A DNA stretch of 38,406 bases from Fidelibacterota bacterium (GTDB taxonomy: Bacteria > Fidelibacterota > UBA8477 > JABMPR01), in the NCBI GenBank assembly GCA_018650795.1, contig JABIFG010000182.1, forward strand, positions 1 to 38,406. The letters run 5' to 3'. The translations under genes were made by a program, and so were the position numbers. Shown here one piece after another: positions 1 to 8,829 of the stretch (position 1 is its first letter; each line of letters begins with the position of its first letter). The notes under the pieces are model-generated. The model was not told the DNA's origin. It searched no databases and saw only the letters and a list, made by a program, of their open reading frames with translations.

Positions 1-150
1 CTCAGTAATCATACCCATGCGAATGAGTAACTTACCTAGCTTTTCCTTGGTAGTTGACTGACGTTCCAGTGCCTGATCCAACTGCTCCTGGGAGATAACA
101 TTCTCATGAATGAGGATGTCACCGAGTTTTTGAAATTGGGGATTAAACAT
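1..150 (-). CDS. pilB: Type IV pilus extension ATPase PilB, N-terminal fragment (runs off the window)
   Basis: Only the first 50 codons are present, and the frame is open to base 1. The peptide begins MFNPQFQKLGDILIHE and continues with a QEQLDQALERQ helix and a KLGKLLIRMGMITE segment. This is the pattern of the small N-terminal domain (MshEN/T2SSE_N type) of PilB/GspE extension motors, where 'LG.iL...g.i...ql..AL..q' precedes 'LG..L...g.i.e'. The ATPase core lies outside the window, so the function is inferred from this domain and from its position at the end of a pil operon. It starts 20 bases after the stop of the Ig-like lipoprotein. A GspE-type secretion ATPase is the alternative, but the pilus genes upstream favour PilB. 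Confidence 0.8.
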   Translation of the reverse strand, partial: MFNPQFQKLGDILIHENVISQEQLDQALERQSTTKEKLGKLLIRMGMITE

Positions 151-170
151 TGCTATGGAATTCCCTTTTA

Positions 171-2729
171 TTAATTCTGAATTGTCCGAACCAGTTGAAT
201 ACTGACCTGTTCGCTGCCAATACTTTGTGGATCTAAGAGTGTGCCCCAAACCTGTGCTGTAAACGGGTTATAGGAATTAACTGTGTTATCAGCATTAAAA
301 TTGGGCGTACACAGCCCTGCATCAAAAAACACTGTAATCTGCGCAATTCCTTGATCATTTGTCCTTACAATGGGCATACCAGTTTCTGGATCCAATGGAT
401 CCCAGGCTGCCGCACCAAATGCGCCAAACAGGATCCGACCATTATTGACAGGATTATTGTAATAATCGGTTAAAACCGCTGTCAATTGAACTGGCACTTG
501 AGCTGGGTTAGGATTATCGGCTGGTTGGAAATCATGGAATTGCAATTCCGCAAAAACCAATAAATTTCCTGGGAAGAATGGGAGGAATTGTGTACTATCA
601 GCATCTTCGTTTACAATAGCACGGACAGTATCTCCATTTGCTCCCCAGGTTCGGGCAACAATTTGAAGGTCACTAAATATCATGCCTGAATTATAATAGA
701 GTTTCGTCCAGGCAAGACCATGGTAGGCATCACCATTCAAATTCTCATTATTTGTAAATGACTCACCAATAATATCACCTAAGCTATCAGGAATGAGCGA
801 CCAGTATACTTGAGTAGAATCCTCGACCGGATTTGTATATTGATCCCAAACCAAGGCAGCCACTTCTAATTCATAAAAGCCACCTCCAACTGGCTCAATC
901 GCATTAATATCAATGTCTGCATTTATATGTGCAGGCAGGTCAGCTCGGATGGTTACCGGGGTTCCAGTCGATCGGATAATATCCTCATCCAATGTTGTTG
1001 TGGATACTGTTAATTGAACGGGGCCAGCTTCTGTCCCAGCATTTAGGGTTGCGCTGGCTACACCATAGTTTGTCTCTGCTGTGGCAAATAATCCTGTCCC
1101 ATTTAGGTTTGCTCCACTGGGTGCGGGACCAATTTGAAAGGTCACTTCATATGATTCATCCACAAGTTCACCACGAGCATCTCTGACTTCAGCAAATAAT
1201 GTAGTTGATTCAGCACCCCAGCCACCTTGAACAACAATAAAGTTGGGCTGTACCGGTGCTATAACAATATATGAGGCTTCCGTGGGTCGAACATGGATCA
1301 GCACGGAATCTGATGCGATGCCCGAATATGCATATACTTTTGCAATACCAGATGAATCACCCATCGTGAACACAGCTGAAGCATTCCCATCAACATCCGT
1401 CAATGTAAATGGAGTGATAAATCCAATATCCGTATCGAATGTCACTTCAGTCCCTTCATCAACGGGAAATCCATTTGAATCTGAGACAAAAAGACTCAAT
1501 CTTGAACTAATAGAGTCAGGTAAACCAATTGGTGGCAATTCATCGAAATTTGTCGTCATATTGATAAATGCAGGCACTTTAGGCGATTCAAATTCAAACG
1601 CTCGAATTCTTACTTGAACTGTGTCTTGTACCAATCCATAAAAAGGATGTTCTATTGAACCAATAATAATTGCAATTTCATCATTCATTATGGTTGAACC
1701 AAGATCAGAGAATTCAGTCTCGGCTATTCCCGCTTCGTTTGTAAATTTGGGAGAATTTATTGTTCCAATGGAAGATGAAAAATTCACTCTAACAGTATCT
1801 ACACCAAAGTCATCTGCATCTTTCACAACTGCATATATTTTGGAAACAGTAACACCATTATCTCCATAAATTGTGGTATCCAATGTATTAATTGTAAGGA
1901 AGTATTCCCGCGCTGCAGCAAAATTGATTGAGACCGTATCGGAATATGCTACGCCTGAATTACCGGCCTCTTTTAAGAGAGATCCAAACTCATAAACACC
2001 TGTGTTCTCATCAATTATGGTCTCGATTGTACTCGAATTGACTGAGGCTTCGATTAAAACAGATCCAATCAACCCGTCATTATTCGTAAAATCGACATGG
2101 CTTGTTCCAATGGCATTTGTGGAATCAGAGGCAGCATCCAGATAGCCTACTGTAGATCCTTCAAGAACACGATAATTAACCAATACATTTTTAACAGCTA
2201 CACCGAGACTATCCCGAACATTGGCGTTGATTGTTGCAGTATATGTTGAATCCTCTCGAATAACTAAGATTTCTCCAGACTGTGGAATTGTTGTTGCAAA
2301 AAATGATGATACTAGATCTTCCATGGGAAGCACTTGAATGATTACCGTATCCCTCACTGTATTGTTATTGCCGTCTGTATAGCGAGCAACAATATTGACC
2401 TGAGTTGAGGGTTGCCCCTTATCATCAAAGGTAGCCACTGCCTGACCCGATGAGTTAGTCGAGATATTTGAGGCAATGGCGCCACTAAGTGCTGAAAATA
2501 CGATGGTAGCATTTTCTTGAGGTTCATTCACTGCGTTGGTAAGAATAGCCGTTACTTTTGCAACTGTTTTACCATTGTCAGCATAGATGACATAGCGATC
2601 AGCTGTAAGGTTGAGATTGTATACAACCACTTCTTCCTCTTTTTCAGTAGGATTCCGCGTATCGCAACCAAGGAACATGGTCAGAGACACAATGCTAAGA
2701 ATGAGAAACCTGAAATAATTATTTTTCAT
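171..2729 (-). CDS. Large lipoprotein with about seven invasin/Big-1-like Ig domains
   Basis: This is an 852-residue predicted lipoprotein. The N-terminus is MKNNYFRFLILSIVSLTMFLGC, with a hydrophobic stretch and a lipobox ending at Cys22. The rest is a chain of about seven beta-rich repeats, roughly residues 38-134, 140-275, 278-376, 385-480, 487-595, 600-706 and 720-850. Several carry the Big-1-like pattern 'YADNGKTVAKV...F....G.....T...G.A...F', and similar blocks begin at residues 49 and 288. The start at 2729 is preferred because GGAGG lies 7 bases before the ATG; a longer frame reaching 2822 would run into pilQ. The gene sits between pilQ (28 bases upstream) and pilB (20 bases downstream), which suggests co-expression with the pilus. 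An adhesive or secretin-associated surface role is inferred. The exact domain family needs a profile search. Confidence 0.82.
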   Translation of the reverse strand: MKNNYFRFLILSIVSLTMFLGCDTRNPTEKEEEVVVYNLNLTADRYVIYADNGKTVAKVTAILTNAVNEPQENATIVFSALSGAIASNISTNSSGQAVATFDDKGQPSTQVNIVARYTDGNNNTVRDTVIIQVLPMEDLVSSFFATTIPQSGEILVIREDSTYTATINANVRDSLGVAVKNVLVNYRVLEGSTVGYLDAASDSTNAIGTSHVDFTNNDGLIGSVLIEASVNSSTIETIIDENTGVYEFGSLLKEAGNSGVAYSDTVSINFAAAREYFLTINTLDTTIYGDNGVTVSKIYAVVKDADDFGVDTVRVNFSSSIGTINSPKFTNEAGIAETEFSDLGSTIMNDEIAIIIGSIEHPFYGLVQDTVQVRIRAFEFESPKVPAFINMTTNFDELPPIGLPDSISSRLSLFVSDSNGFPVDEGTEVTFDTDIGFITPFTLTDVDGNASAVFTMGDSSGIAKVYAYSGIASDSVLIHVRPTEASYIVIAPVQPNFIVVQGGWGAESTTLFAEVRDARGELVDESYEVTFQIGPAPSGANLNGTGLFATAETNYGVASATLNAGTEAGPVQLTVSTTTLDEDIIRSTGTPVTIRADLPAHINADIDINAIEPVGGGFYELEVAALVWDQYTNPVEDSTQVYWSLIPDSLGDIIGESFTNNENLNGDAYHGLAWTKLYYNSGMIFSDLQIVARTWGANGDTVRAIVNEDADSTQFLPFFPGNLLVFAELQFHDFQPADNPNPAQVPVQLTAVLTDYYNNPVNNGRILFGAFGAAAWDPLDPETGMPIVRTNDQGIAQITVFFDAGLCTPNFNADNTVNSYNPFTAQVWGTLLDPQSIGSEQVSIQLVRTIQN

Positions 2730-2757
2730 TTTCAAACCTCCTTCAAAAAGTTTTGAG

Positions 2758-4185
2758 TTATTCCTTCTCAACGGGAATCTCCTCAATAGATTCGGCTTCA
2801 TCTTCTTCAGCCTCTTCCACATTGATAAATGTGTCTTCTAATTCCAGCATCCGATCTGTTTTGGTAATGCCAGTATAAGTATCCTTAACGATGTGAGGGG
2901 TGATTTCGATGATAAGATCTTTTTTGGTTTCCTGCTCAAATTCATGTTGGAAAAATCGACCGATATAAGGGAGCTTTCCAAGAAATGGGACTGAATGTTT
3001 GATTTTTTTGCGGTCAACAGCAAGCAATCCAGCGATAATGATGGGTTCACCATCTGGTACACGCACGGTTGTCGTTGAAATTCTTCTTTGAACCCAGGGA
3101 ATATTTCTCTCGGGACCCACAAAATCATAAAAGTTTGAAATTTCAGGCGTCACGGTAGCGGTGATAAAACCATCACTATTGACATTTGGTTTTACATGCA
3201 GTTTGATACCCACGATTTCCCTTTGGACCTGCACCTGGCCACCGACACCACCACTGGAAAGGATGTATGGAATCACATCAACCATTTCGATGAAGGCTTC
3301 ACGACCATTCAGCGTCACAACCGAGGAATTGGCCAGAATCTCAGCTTCATTGTTCTTGAGCAACATATCAAGGGTAATGTCAAAAGCTGAAAGTTGACGG
3401 CTAAACCCAACTGTATTGGAAGGGTCAATCCGCTGGAAATACATATTATCTGGTGTACGCCCATTGGGTAGAGCACTGTATTGTTCAATCACAGATCCAT
3501 CGGACTGTGTTTGCTGGGACATGCCTGGCACCAGACTTCCACCGATTTGAGCCAGTGTTGGTGCTGCGTTCTCAGCAACAATGGTCGTAATCTGAGCCAG
3601 ACGTGACCAATCAATACCCACACGATTATCTCCAGAAAGCGTCACTTCTATAATGCGAGCTTCCAGCATGATCTGTAGTACCGGGACATCGATGCTGGCA
3701 ATTATTTCCAAGATCTCTGCGATGTTTTTTGGGCTGGTATGAATTAGCAGCTTATTACCACCCTGATCAACCTCAACCTTTTCAGTAATATCCTGTAGGA
3801 TCAGCTTCACTTCCATGGCATCTGCATACTGCAGGGGAATAACATAGGCCTTGGCACCAATTTCTTCTGAGAGACGATCAGCCGTGGCAACGAGGAAGGA
3901 TTTCCCAACCAATTCATAGCTCAGACCAGCCGCCCGAACCACGAGGTTTACAGCTTGTTCAATTGGAACATCATCCATGTGTACTGAAATTCTGTCCTGA
4001 CTGTTGACTTCCGGACTGGTAACAATGTTATAGCCACTCTCGTCAGCAAGGATTGAAAGCACAGTTGGGAGATGAGCATCTTCGGCGTGGATTGTAATCA
4101 ATTTCTGGGGGATATCCTGGGCAAGACCAAAGTTTGCCATCACCAGCATGAGCACACCGGTCAGAATAGTTCTACTCGTTTTCAT
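2758..4185 (-). CDS. pilQ: Type IV pilus secretin PilQ (short form)
   Basis: This outer-membrane secretin forms the pore through which the pilus passes. The protein has 475 residues. A signal peptide ends near FGLAQ (about residue 23), followed by an STN-like N-domain (about 25-80, 'LSILADESGYNIVTSPEV') and a secretin N1 domain (about 112-175, 'YADAMEVKLILQDI'). The secretin core (about 235-435) carries the diagnostic VPDGEPIIIAGLL and VPFLGKLPYIGRFF motifs and ends in 'DLIIEITPHIV'. The C-terminal tail is strongly acidic. It is shorter than many PilQ proteins of 600-750 residues because the peptidoglycan-binding AMIN domains are missing. The start codon overlaps the pilP-like stop by one base (TAATG), so translational coupling is likely. 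Confidence 0.93.
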   Translation of the reverse strand: MKTSRTILTGVLMLVMANFGLAQDIPQKLITIHAEDAHLPTVLSILADESGYNIVTSPEVNSQDRISVHMDDVPIEQAVNLVVRAAGLSYELVGKSFLVATADRLSEEIGAKAYVIPLQYADAMEVKLILQDITEKVEVDQGGNKLLIHTSPKNIAEILEIIASIDVPVLQIMLEARIIEVTLSGDNRVGIDWSRLAQITTIVAENAAPTLAQIGGSLVPGMSQQTQSDGSVIEQYSALPNGRTPDNMYFQRIDPSNTVGFSRQLSAFDITLDMLLKNNEAEILANSSVVTLNGREAFIEMVDVIPYILSSGGVGGQVQVQREIVGIKLHVKPNVNSDGFITATVTPEISNFYDFVGPERNIPWVQRRISTTTVRVPDGEPIIIAGLLAVDRKKIKHSVPFLGKLPYIGRFFQHEFEQETKKDLIIEITPHIVKDTYTGITKTDRMLELEDTFINVEEAEEDEAESIEEIPVEKE

Positions 4186-4742
4186 TAATAGGTTTCCTCT
4201 TCATCATCAAATTGTGGTCCACGCGTTGAACTTCGGGCTGCATCAGCAGAAACCGTTCTTCCCTGCAAGGGATAAAATTTCGCTTTACCCTCTTTGTAGG
4301 CGACAACGCCATTTTCAGTAATTCGTAAAATTTTAAATTTCCCTAGAACATCCCCCACCTTCACCTGGCTTTCCTTTTGTTGGAATTCCACGGTGGCACG
4401 GGGAGGATCAAAGTTCATATACAAGCCACTCACACGAATGGTATTGGCCTGCATACTTTGAATCAAACGACCCATTTCATCAGTAAGGAATACAACCTTA
4501 TTCAATTTCATGGGGTTATTCTTAAGTGTGAATCTAAAATCGGCTCTCTTCCCCAATTCAGATTCCAATTCACCAATGACTCGTTCTAACTCTTCATCCG
4601 TTCCAATACTGATATTGGCAGCATCTTCCAGGATTTTTTCACGATCAGTACGTATACCGTTCAGTGCAAATGCTTCCAAGCCAAAGACAACGATCCCTGC
4701 CAGAATGGTAAGAGACCAGAAGAAGCGCGTACGTCTATCCAT
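4185..4742 (-). CDS. PilP-like inner-membrane alignment protein
   Basis: A 185-residue protein with one N-terminal membrane segment (about residues 8-28) and a central helical region. Near residues 120-160 is a small beta-rich stretch, 'VKVGDVLGKFKILRITENGVVAYKEGKAKFYPL'-like, starting about residue 126. That pattern ('G..vg.yriv.I....V.l..g....l.l') is typical of the PilP/GspC HR domain, which links the inner-membrane PilN-PilO pair to the PilQ secretin. Its place between pilO and pilQ supports the role. Unlike classical PilP it has no lipobox and seems anchored by a transmembrane helix. It overlaps pilO by 8 bases and pilQ by 1. Homology by sequence alone is weak, so the call rests largely on context. 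Confidence 0.68.
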   Translation of the reverse strand: MDRRTRFFWSLTILAGIVVFGLEAFALNGIRTDREKILEDAANISIGTDEELERVIGELESELGKRADFRFTLKNNPMKLNKVVFLTDEMGRLIQSMQANTIRVSGLYMNFDPPRATVEFQQKESQVKVGDVLGKFKILRITENGVVAYKEGKAKFYPLQGRTVSADAARSSTRGPQFDDEEETY

Positions 4743-5298
4743 TATTCTTACCTTTCAATAGCGTGAGTGTTGAAATTTTCAATTCAATATTCTGTTCTGC
4801 CAAAATGCTTTCGTCCTTGGTATTTTTGAGACGTTCAATCCCATTTTTTACATGGAATTCATTCACCTGGATCAAACGCATGGCACTCTCAAGTTTTGCC
4901 ATCAAAACACCAAACTGTTTATAGTTACAGCGAATTTCCAAATCGTATGGTGTTTCAACACTTATTCGACCTGTTATACGGGGTTTGGGGCGCATATAAA
5001 TCGTGGTAATACCCAGGCTATCCAAAGTCTTTGTCAAAGTGTTCAGGAAGTCCATGGAAGCATCTTTCGCAACCTCATCTGATTTGCTTTCAGCGAGATT
5101 TTCCTCGAATAGGTTGTACACCCGATCCAATTCATTCGATAATATTTGAGCAGTAATCAAACTCTCATTAAGCTTGGCGATCTGTTTGTCCAGATAACGA
5201 ATATCGGCTGGTTTGTCACCATAAACCCAGTTTACCGTATAATAAAAGGCGAGAGCCATGACAATGACTGTTAGTGCTAGAATCTGTACACGTTTCAT
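4735..5298 (-). CDS. pilO: Type IV pilus alignment protein PilO-like
   Basis: A 187-residue bitopic membrane protein. It has a transmembrane helix at about residues 5-25, a predicted coiled coil (about 33-75, 'YLDKQIAKLNESLITAQILSN') and a ferredoxin-like periplasmic domain. That domain carries the PilO-type segment 'TPYDLEIRCNYKQFGVLMAKLESAMRLIQVNEF' beginning about residue 114, with 'V.v.g.Y..f..fl..le...rii.v..l' as the family pattern. PilO dimerises with PilN to form the periplasmic scaffold of the pilus machine. The start ATG overlaps the pilN stop (TGATG), and the end overlaps the pilP-like gene by 8 bases, typical of a tightly coupled pilNOP unit. Confidence 0.8.
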   Translation of the reverse strand: MKRVQILALTVIVMALAFYYTVNWVYGDKPADIRYLDKQIAKLNESLITAQILSNELDRVYNLFEENLAESKSDEVAKDASMDFLNTLTKTLDSLGITTIYMRPKPRITGRISVETPYDLEIRCNYKQFGVLMAKLESAMRLIQVNEFHVKNGIERLKNTKDESILAEQNIELKISTLTLLKGKNNG

Positions 5299-5909
5299 CA
5301 GCTTCTCCTCCCCATATCTTTTTTGCGATCTCTGGGGTCAGGAATATCCAGGGTAGCCCGAACTTCGAAGTTGACCACATCCTGATTTAAAATGGTCATA
5401 CGCGAGTAGCTGGCAAATTTGATATCTGAGAAATCTGCAGAAAAAATCAAATCATTTTCTAATCTGGCGATAAACTCTTCCAGGATGTCAAATTCACGTT
5501 CATCTGGATAGATACGTGAGACACCTGCAATGGTAAGGTATCGATCCTTGAATGTGAGGTGCGTAATGGCCATATCATGGGGTAGCAAACGTCCGAGGGC
5601 ATTGAGTTTCTCGGCCCATATCGTGCGTCTCCCGGATAATTCTGACATAGCCAGGATATCATCTTTGGCCAGGTTGCGTCCCTCTTGCTTTAATGTGTCG
5701 ATTTGAGCCTGAATGGATGCGATCTGAGATTCTTTTTCATCGATAATTTGAGCAAACTGGGAGTTTTCAAACACCAGATATGCAAATCCGCTTATCAGAA
5801 TCAGGACAACAAAGGCGAAGGCACCCCATCGCGTCTGCTCACGGCGTTTTTCCAAACGCGCCGCCTTGCTGGATGCTTGGTTTAAATTGATTTTAATAAC
5901 GTTAATCAT
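5298..5909 (-). CDS. pilN: Type IV pilus assembly protein PilN
   Basis: A 203-residue protein with the PilN layout. A short cytoplasmic N-terminus (MINVIKINLNQ) resembles the conserved 'INLLP'-type peptide that PilN inserts into PilM. A transmembrane helix follows (about residues 29-47), then a coiled coil (about 50-88) and a periplasmic ferredoxin-like domain with 'LNALGRLLPHDMAITHLTFKDRYLTIAGVS' near residue 113. It lies 86 bases after pilM, the largest gap inside the pil operon. GAGG sits just ahead of the ATG. The PilN-PilO heterodimer forms the inner-membrane alignment platform. Identification is good from topology, the N-terminal motif and gene order. Confidence 0.88.
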   Translation of the reverse strand: MINVIKINLNQASSKAARLEKRREQTRWGAFAFVVLILISGFAYLVFENSQFAQIIDEKESQIASIQAQIDTLKQEGRNLAKDDILAMSELSGRRTIWAEKLNALGRLLPHDMAITHLTFKDRYLTIAGVSRIYPDEREFDILEEFIARLENDLIFSADFSDIKFASYSRMTILNQDVVNFEVRATLDIPDPRDRKKDMGRRS

Positions 5910-5995
5910 GATTCCTCGAAATGAGCTTCAAAATGCTTTTTAGTAATTCACTGATGGTTGATGTGTAATAGTAATTTCAGAGTAGTCTTCAGCTG

Positions 5996-7057
5996 TTATT
6001 CCAGCAGTCCCCGCATGGCATATCCAATGGCCACAGCGTAAGCGCCGGGATCGGTTATATCGCTATGCATATCATGATGCAGTTGAGCCGTGGGATTGTA
6101 TACTTCCGCCGCTACATTCAGGCGATTTGCAATAAATGCATCCAGATCCTTAATACTGGTGGATGCACCTACCAACAAAATTTTGTGAAAATAGCTCTCG
6201 TTACTTTCCTTAATATAAAATCGCAAGGATCTGCGAATTTCATCTACAAGATTGTCATAAATAGTGTGTTCAGCCACGCTCACCGTAAAATCCTTTTGCT
6301 CAGCGCCTGAGATTTTTAAAGTGAGTTCATTAAATTCTGGATCACATTTTACCTTTTCAGCCTCCTGGTAGGAAATATCCATTTTTTCAACCAGTTCCTT
6401 GGTGAAATGGTGACCACCAATCTGAATATCTCGTGTGAAGAACGGTGCCTGACGTCCCCAAACAACCAGAGTGGAAGAAACCGCCCCAATATTCAAGAAT
6501 ACATTGGCCCCATCTTCAGGTAAACCATGCTCAATCACATAAGAGTTTGCCATGGATACAGCTTCAGAATCAACGATACCTGGCCTGAAACCAAAATTCT
6601 TGATCATTCTAAGATGTTTTTCCAGATTTTTCTGTGTGGATGCAACGAGCAGAACATTCAGCTTATCCATCTCTTTGGGATCTTCACCAAGAATTTGAAA
6701 ATCCATGAGAGCATCAGTCCCATCCATAGGTATATGCTTACGTGCCTCAAATTGAAGCGAGGAGGCCAACTCATCCTCATCATCTGTATTCATCATCTTC
6801 ATCTGCCGAATGCTCGATTGTTGGTTGCTTAATCCTGTTGTAACAAGCTTTGCCCGGCGCGGGTTGATTTTCATACGAGTCAATAAGCGTTCTGCAGCAG
6901 CAATGATTACATCTTCATCCAAACGTTCTGGGTCATAATCACGTTTCACATCGAATACAGGCTCTGTCCCAAAATTTTGAAGGTTATACCCCTTCGGAGT
7001 TTTTTGAAGCTGTACGATTTTGATCTGATAGCGACCAATGTCAATTCCAATACTCAT
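5996..7057 (-). CDS. pilM: Type IV pilus actin-like ATPase PilM
   Basis: PilM is a cytoplasmic actin/FtsA-like protein that binds the PilN N-terminus and links the motor ring to the alignment complex. The 353-residue frame begins MSIGIDIGRYQIKIVQL, a phosphate-1-type motif (G-x-D-x-G). It continues with 'FEARKHIPM', 'VFLNIGAVSSTLVVW' (phosphate-2-like), 'FTRDIQIGGHHFTKELVEKM' and 'ILLVGASTSIKDL' (adenosine-type loop), all typical of PilM. The start at 7057 fits the family and overlaps the preceding gene by four bases (ATGA). A frame 24 codons longer exists but would intrude further into that gene. After the stop comes an 86-base gap before pilN in which I see no gene or strong hairpin. Confidence 0.93.
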   Translation of the reverse strand: MSIGIDIGRYQIKIVQLQKTPKGYNLQNFGTEPVFDVKRDYDPERLDEDVIIAAAERLLTRMKINPRRAKLVTTGLSNQQSSIRQMKMMNTDDEDELASSLQFEARKHIPMDGTDALMDFQILGEDPKEMDKLNVLLVASTQKNLEKHLRMIKNFGFRPGIVDSEAVSMANSYVIEHGLPEDGANVFLNIGAVSSTLVVWGRQAPFFTRDIQIGGHHFTKELVEKMDISYQEAEKVKCDPEFNELTLKISGAEQKDFTVSVAEHTIYDNLVDEIRRSLRFYIKESNESYFHKILLVGASTSIKDLDAFIANRLNVAAEVYNPTAQLHHDMHSDITDPGAYAVAIGYAMRGLLE

Positions 7058-8829
7058 TCGCCTAAATATTCTCCTATACCTGATAGTTCCAGACTTGAGC
7101 TTCCATCTGAATTCTTGGTTTCCGGCCACTCTGGTGGTGGAAACGTTCGTAAATTTCTGTCGTAGTGATAATCTTTCTCATAGCCAATACCGGGAGAGAT
7201 AGCATAAGGTCCTGGATTATTTCGCTTGAGATAGCCTCTTTTCTCCTGAACCACACTCCCGTATATCATAACAGTTCCTCTGATGTCAGTAGCACCAGTA
7301 GGAGGCCTGAACATACTTACACTGCGCCCATCACCTTTGATTGCACCACCATTTACAAAATTGTATAGTGTAGTACTGTTTTGCCAGTACTGGATAATGA
7401 ATGATTCATTCATGGCAATCATGGCAGCATTAATTCTTACATTTCCGTTAGCCACTCCACCATTTCTTTTCCCATTTGCAGTGGTATTAGCTACAATGAT
7501 ATTTCCACCTGATAACAGACCCAGTCGATTGGGGGAACCCGGAGTAACATATTTTGTTGTGGGATTAGAATCCGTATACCAAATGTCATCCATGATCCAG
7601 ATATTACAGTTCAATTCTCTAACCAAAGTGCTGTCATGGTACATCTTATACGGCTCAGGAGATGAGGTAGCAACAGTGTATCTTCCTTGAATCTCACCTT
7701 CAACCTGGACTTGACCCCCGTCTATCCAGATCACAGCCTCAGGAGCCATTATCACATCGTCAATGATCAGGTCAGCTGGATTAGCCGGCGGAAAGAAATC
7801 AAAGTGTTGCAATTCAATATCACCTAAGAATACACCTGGACTACCTCCAGCAAAATTGTCCCTGTAAAATTTTGGATAATACATCATAAGTGAGTCCAGA
7901 AAGAGATCTTGTTCAGCGGCATTTTGAGGGACGTGTATAGGGGGAATCAAATATTTCCATTGTTTAACAAAAATTTGGCCTGGTGAAAATTCTAAATGGG
8001 TCATGATATGCCAGTCTTTGTGATCAATATCCATAGTATTAATCAAGGCGTTGCCATGGTAAATGTAATCCGCTTTTGATCGGATAAGATCCTGACCCTC
8101 ATATGGAGGCCAGGCAATTCTGGGCATAGAATCAGCATGAACGCCCGCAAAGAGATTTGCGTTGTTTTCCTGGCAAGCAGTCGAATAATTAAATATTCCA
8201 GCAGTATAGACCTGACTCTGTTCAAAATCGTCATCAGTCTCATAGTTTACAAATTGGGGGCATCCGAAATTGCTCATGGTCAAATCATCGTTGGAATAGA
8301 CCAGACCTTCCAGTATTTCACCATTTCCAAAGGTTACTCCCGTAGTTCCCAACCAGGGACCCCCACCCGGCATTTCCTCATTGGTGAGGTACATAAATTC
8401 TTCAAATCCACGTGCTCGGTAGTTGACTTCCATGGTATACTCGACTTCAATGGATTCATTCACAAAGCTGTTGTATGTACTCCAACCTGTGGCCCGTCCA
8501 TGCCTCTGGCTACGATGAGTCACCAGGTTTTCTTTCATCATACCCTGGACATCTCGGTAACCACCTAGCATTTGGTCTATCTCAGCATCATCGAGTGTGG
8601 TATCATTGGCAGTATTAAAATTTGGACCCCTGATGAGAGCGTTCACCTGTTCTGAAATCCCGCTAAGCGCATTGTATCGCGCTCTGGTTTCTGCAAGCCG
8701 CTGAGAAAAAAGAATACGTTCACCCATGACAAAGTGCAAATAACCCACTGTGTAGCCCAAACTGATCATGACCATAATCAGTGAAACAAAAACAACAAAA
8801 CCGTGCTGATTTCTTATAAAAGTTTTCAT
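7054..8829 (-). CDS. PilX-like minor pilus component, large secreted domain
   Basis: A 591-residue protein with a single N-terminal membrane helix. The N-terminus (NQHGFVVFVSLIMVMISLGY, then 'GERILFSQRLAETRARYNALSGISEQ') resembles PilX_N. This family differs from ordinary pilins by lacking the GFTLIE cleavage motif but keeps a hydrophobic stretch followed by a helical 'A...A..G...' segment. The remaining 500 or so residues are beta-rich and unlike short PilX proteins, and no enzymatic motif is visible. It sits third in a minor-pilin run (PilV-like, PilW-like, this gene) and overlaps both neighbours by four bases. A role in pilus tip or initiation-complex assembly is inferred from context. The large C-terminal domain is unassigned. 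Confidence 0.65.
   Translation of the reverse strand: MKTFIRNQHGFVVFVSLIMVMISLGYTVGYLHFVMGERILFSQRLAETRARYNALSGISEQVNALIRGPNFNTANDTTLDDAEIDQMLGGYRDVQGMMKENLVTHRSQRHGRATGWSTYNSFVNESIEVEYTMEVNYRARGFEEFMYLTNEEMPGGGPWLGTTGVTFGNGEILEGLVYSNDDLTMSNFGCPQFVNYETDDDFEQSQVYTAGIFNYSTACQENNANLFAGVHADSMPRIAWPPYEGQDLIRSKADYIYHGNALINTMDIDHKDWHIMTHLEFSPGQIFVKQWKYLIPPIHVPQNAAEQDLFLDSLMMYYPKFYRDNFAGGSPGVFLGDIELQHFDFFPPANPADLIIDDVIMAPEAVIWIDGGQVQVEGEIQGRYTVATSSPEPYKMYHDSTLVRELNCNIWIMDDIWYTDSNPTTKYVTPGSPNRLGLLSGGNIIVANTTANGKRNGGVANGNVRINAAMIAMNESFIIQYWQNSTTLYNFVNGGAIKGDGRSVSMFRPPTGATDIRGTVMIYGSVVQEKRGYLKRNNPGPYAISPGIGYEKDYHYDRNLRTFPPPEWPETKNSDGSSSLELSGIGEYLGE

Noticed and set aside
2730-2822. Upstream extension of the Ig-like lipoprotein
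   Set aside because: The extra 31 codons overlap pilQ and precede a clear ribosome binding site and lipoprotein signal peptide.
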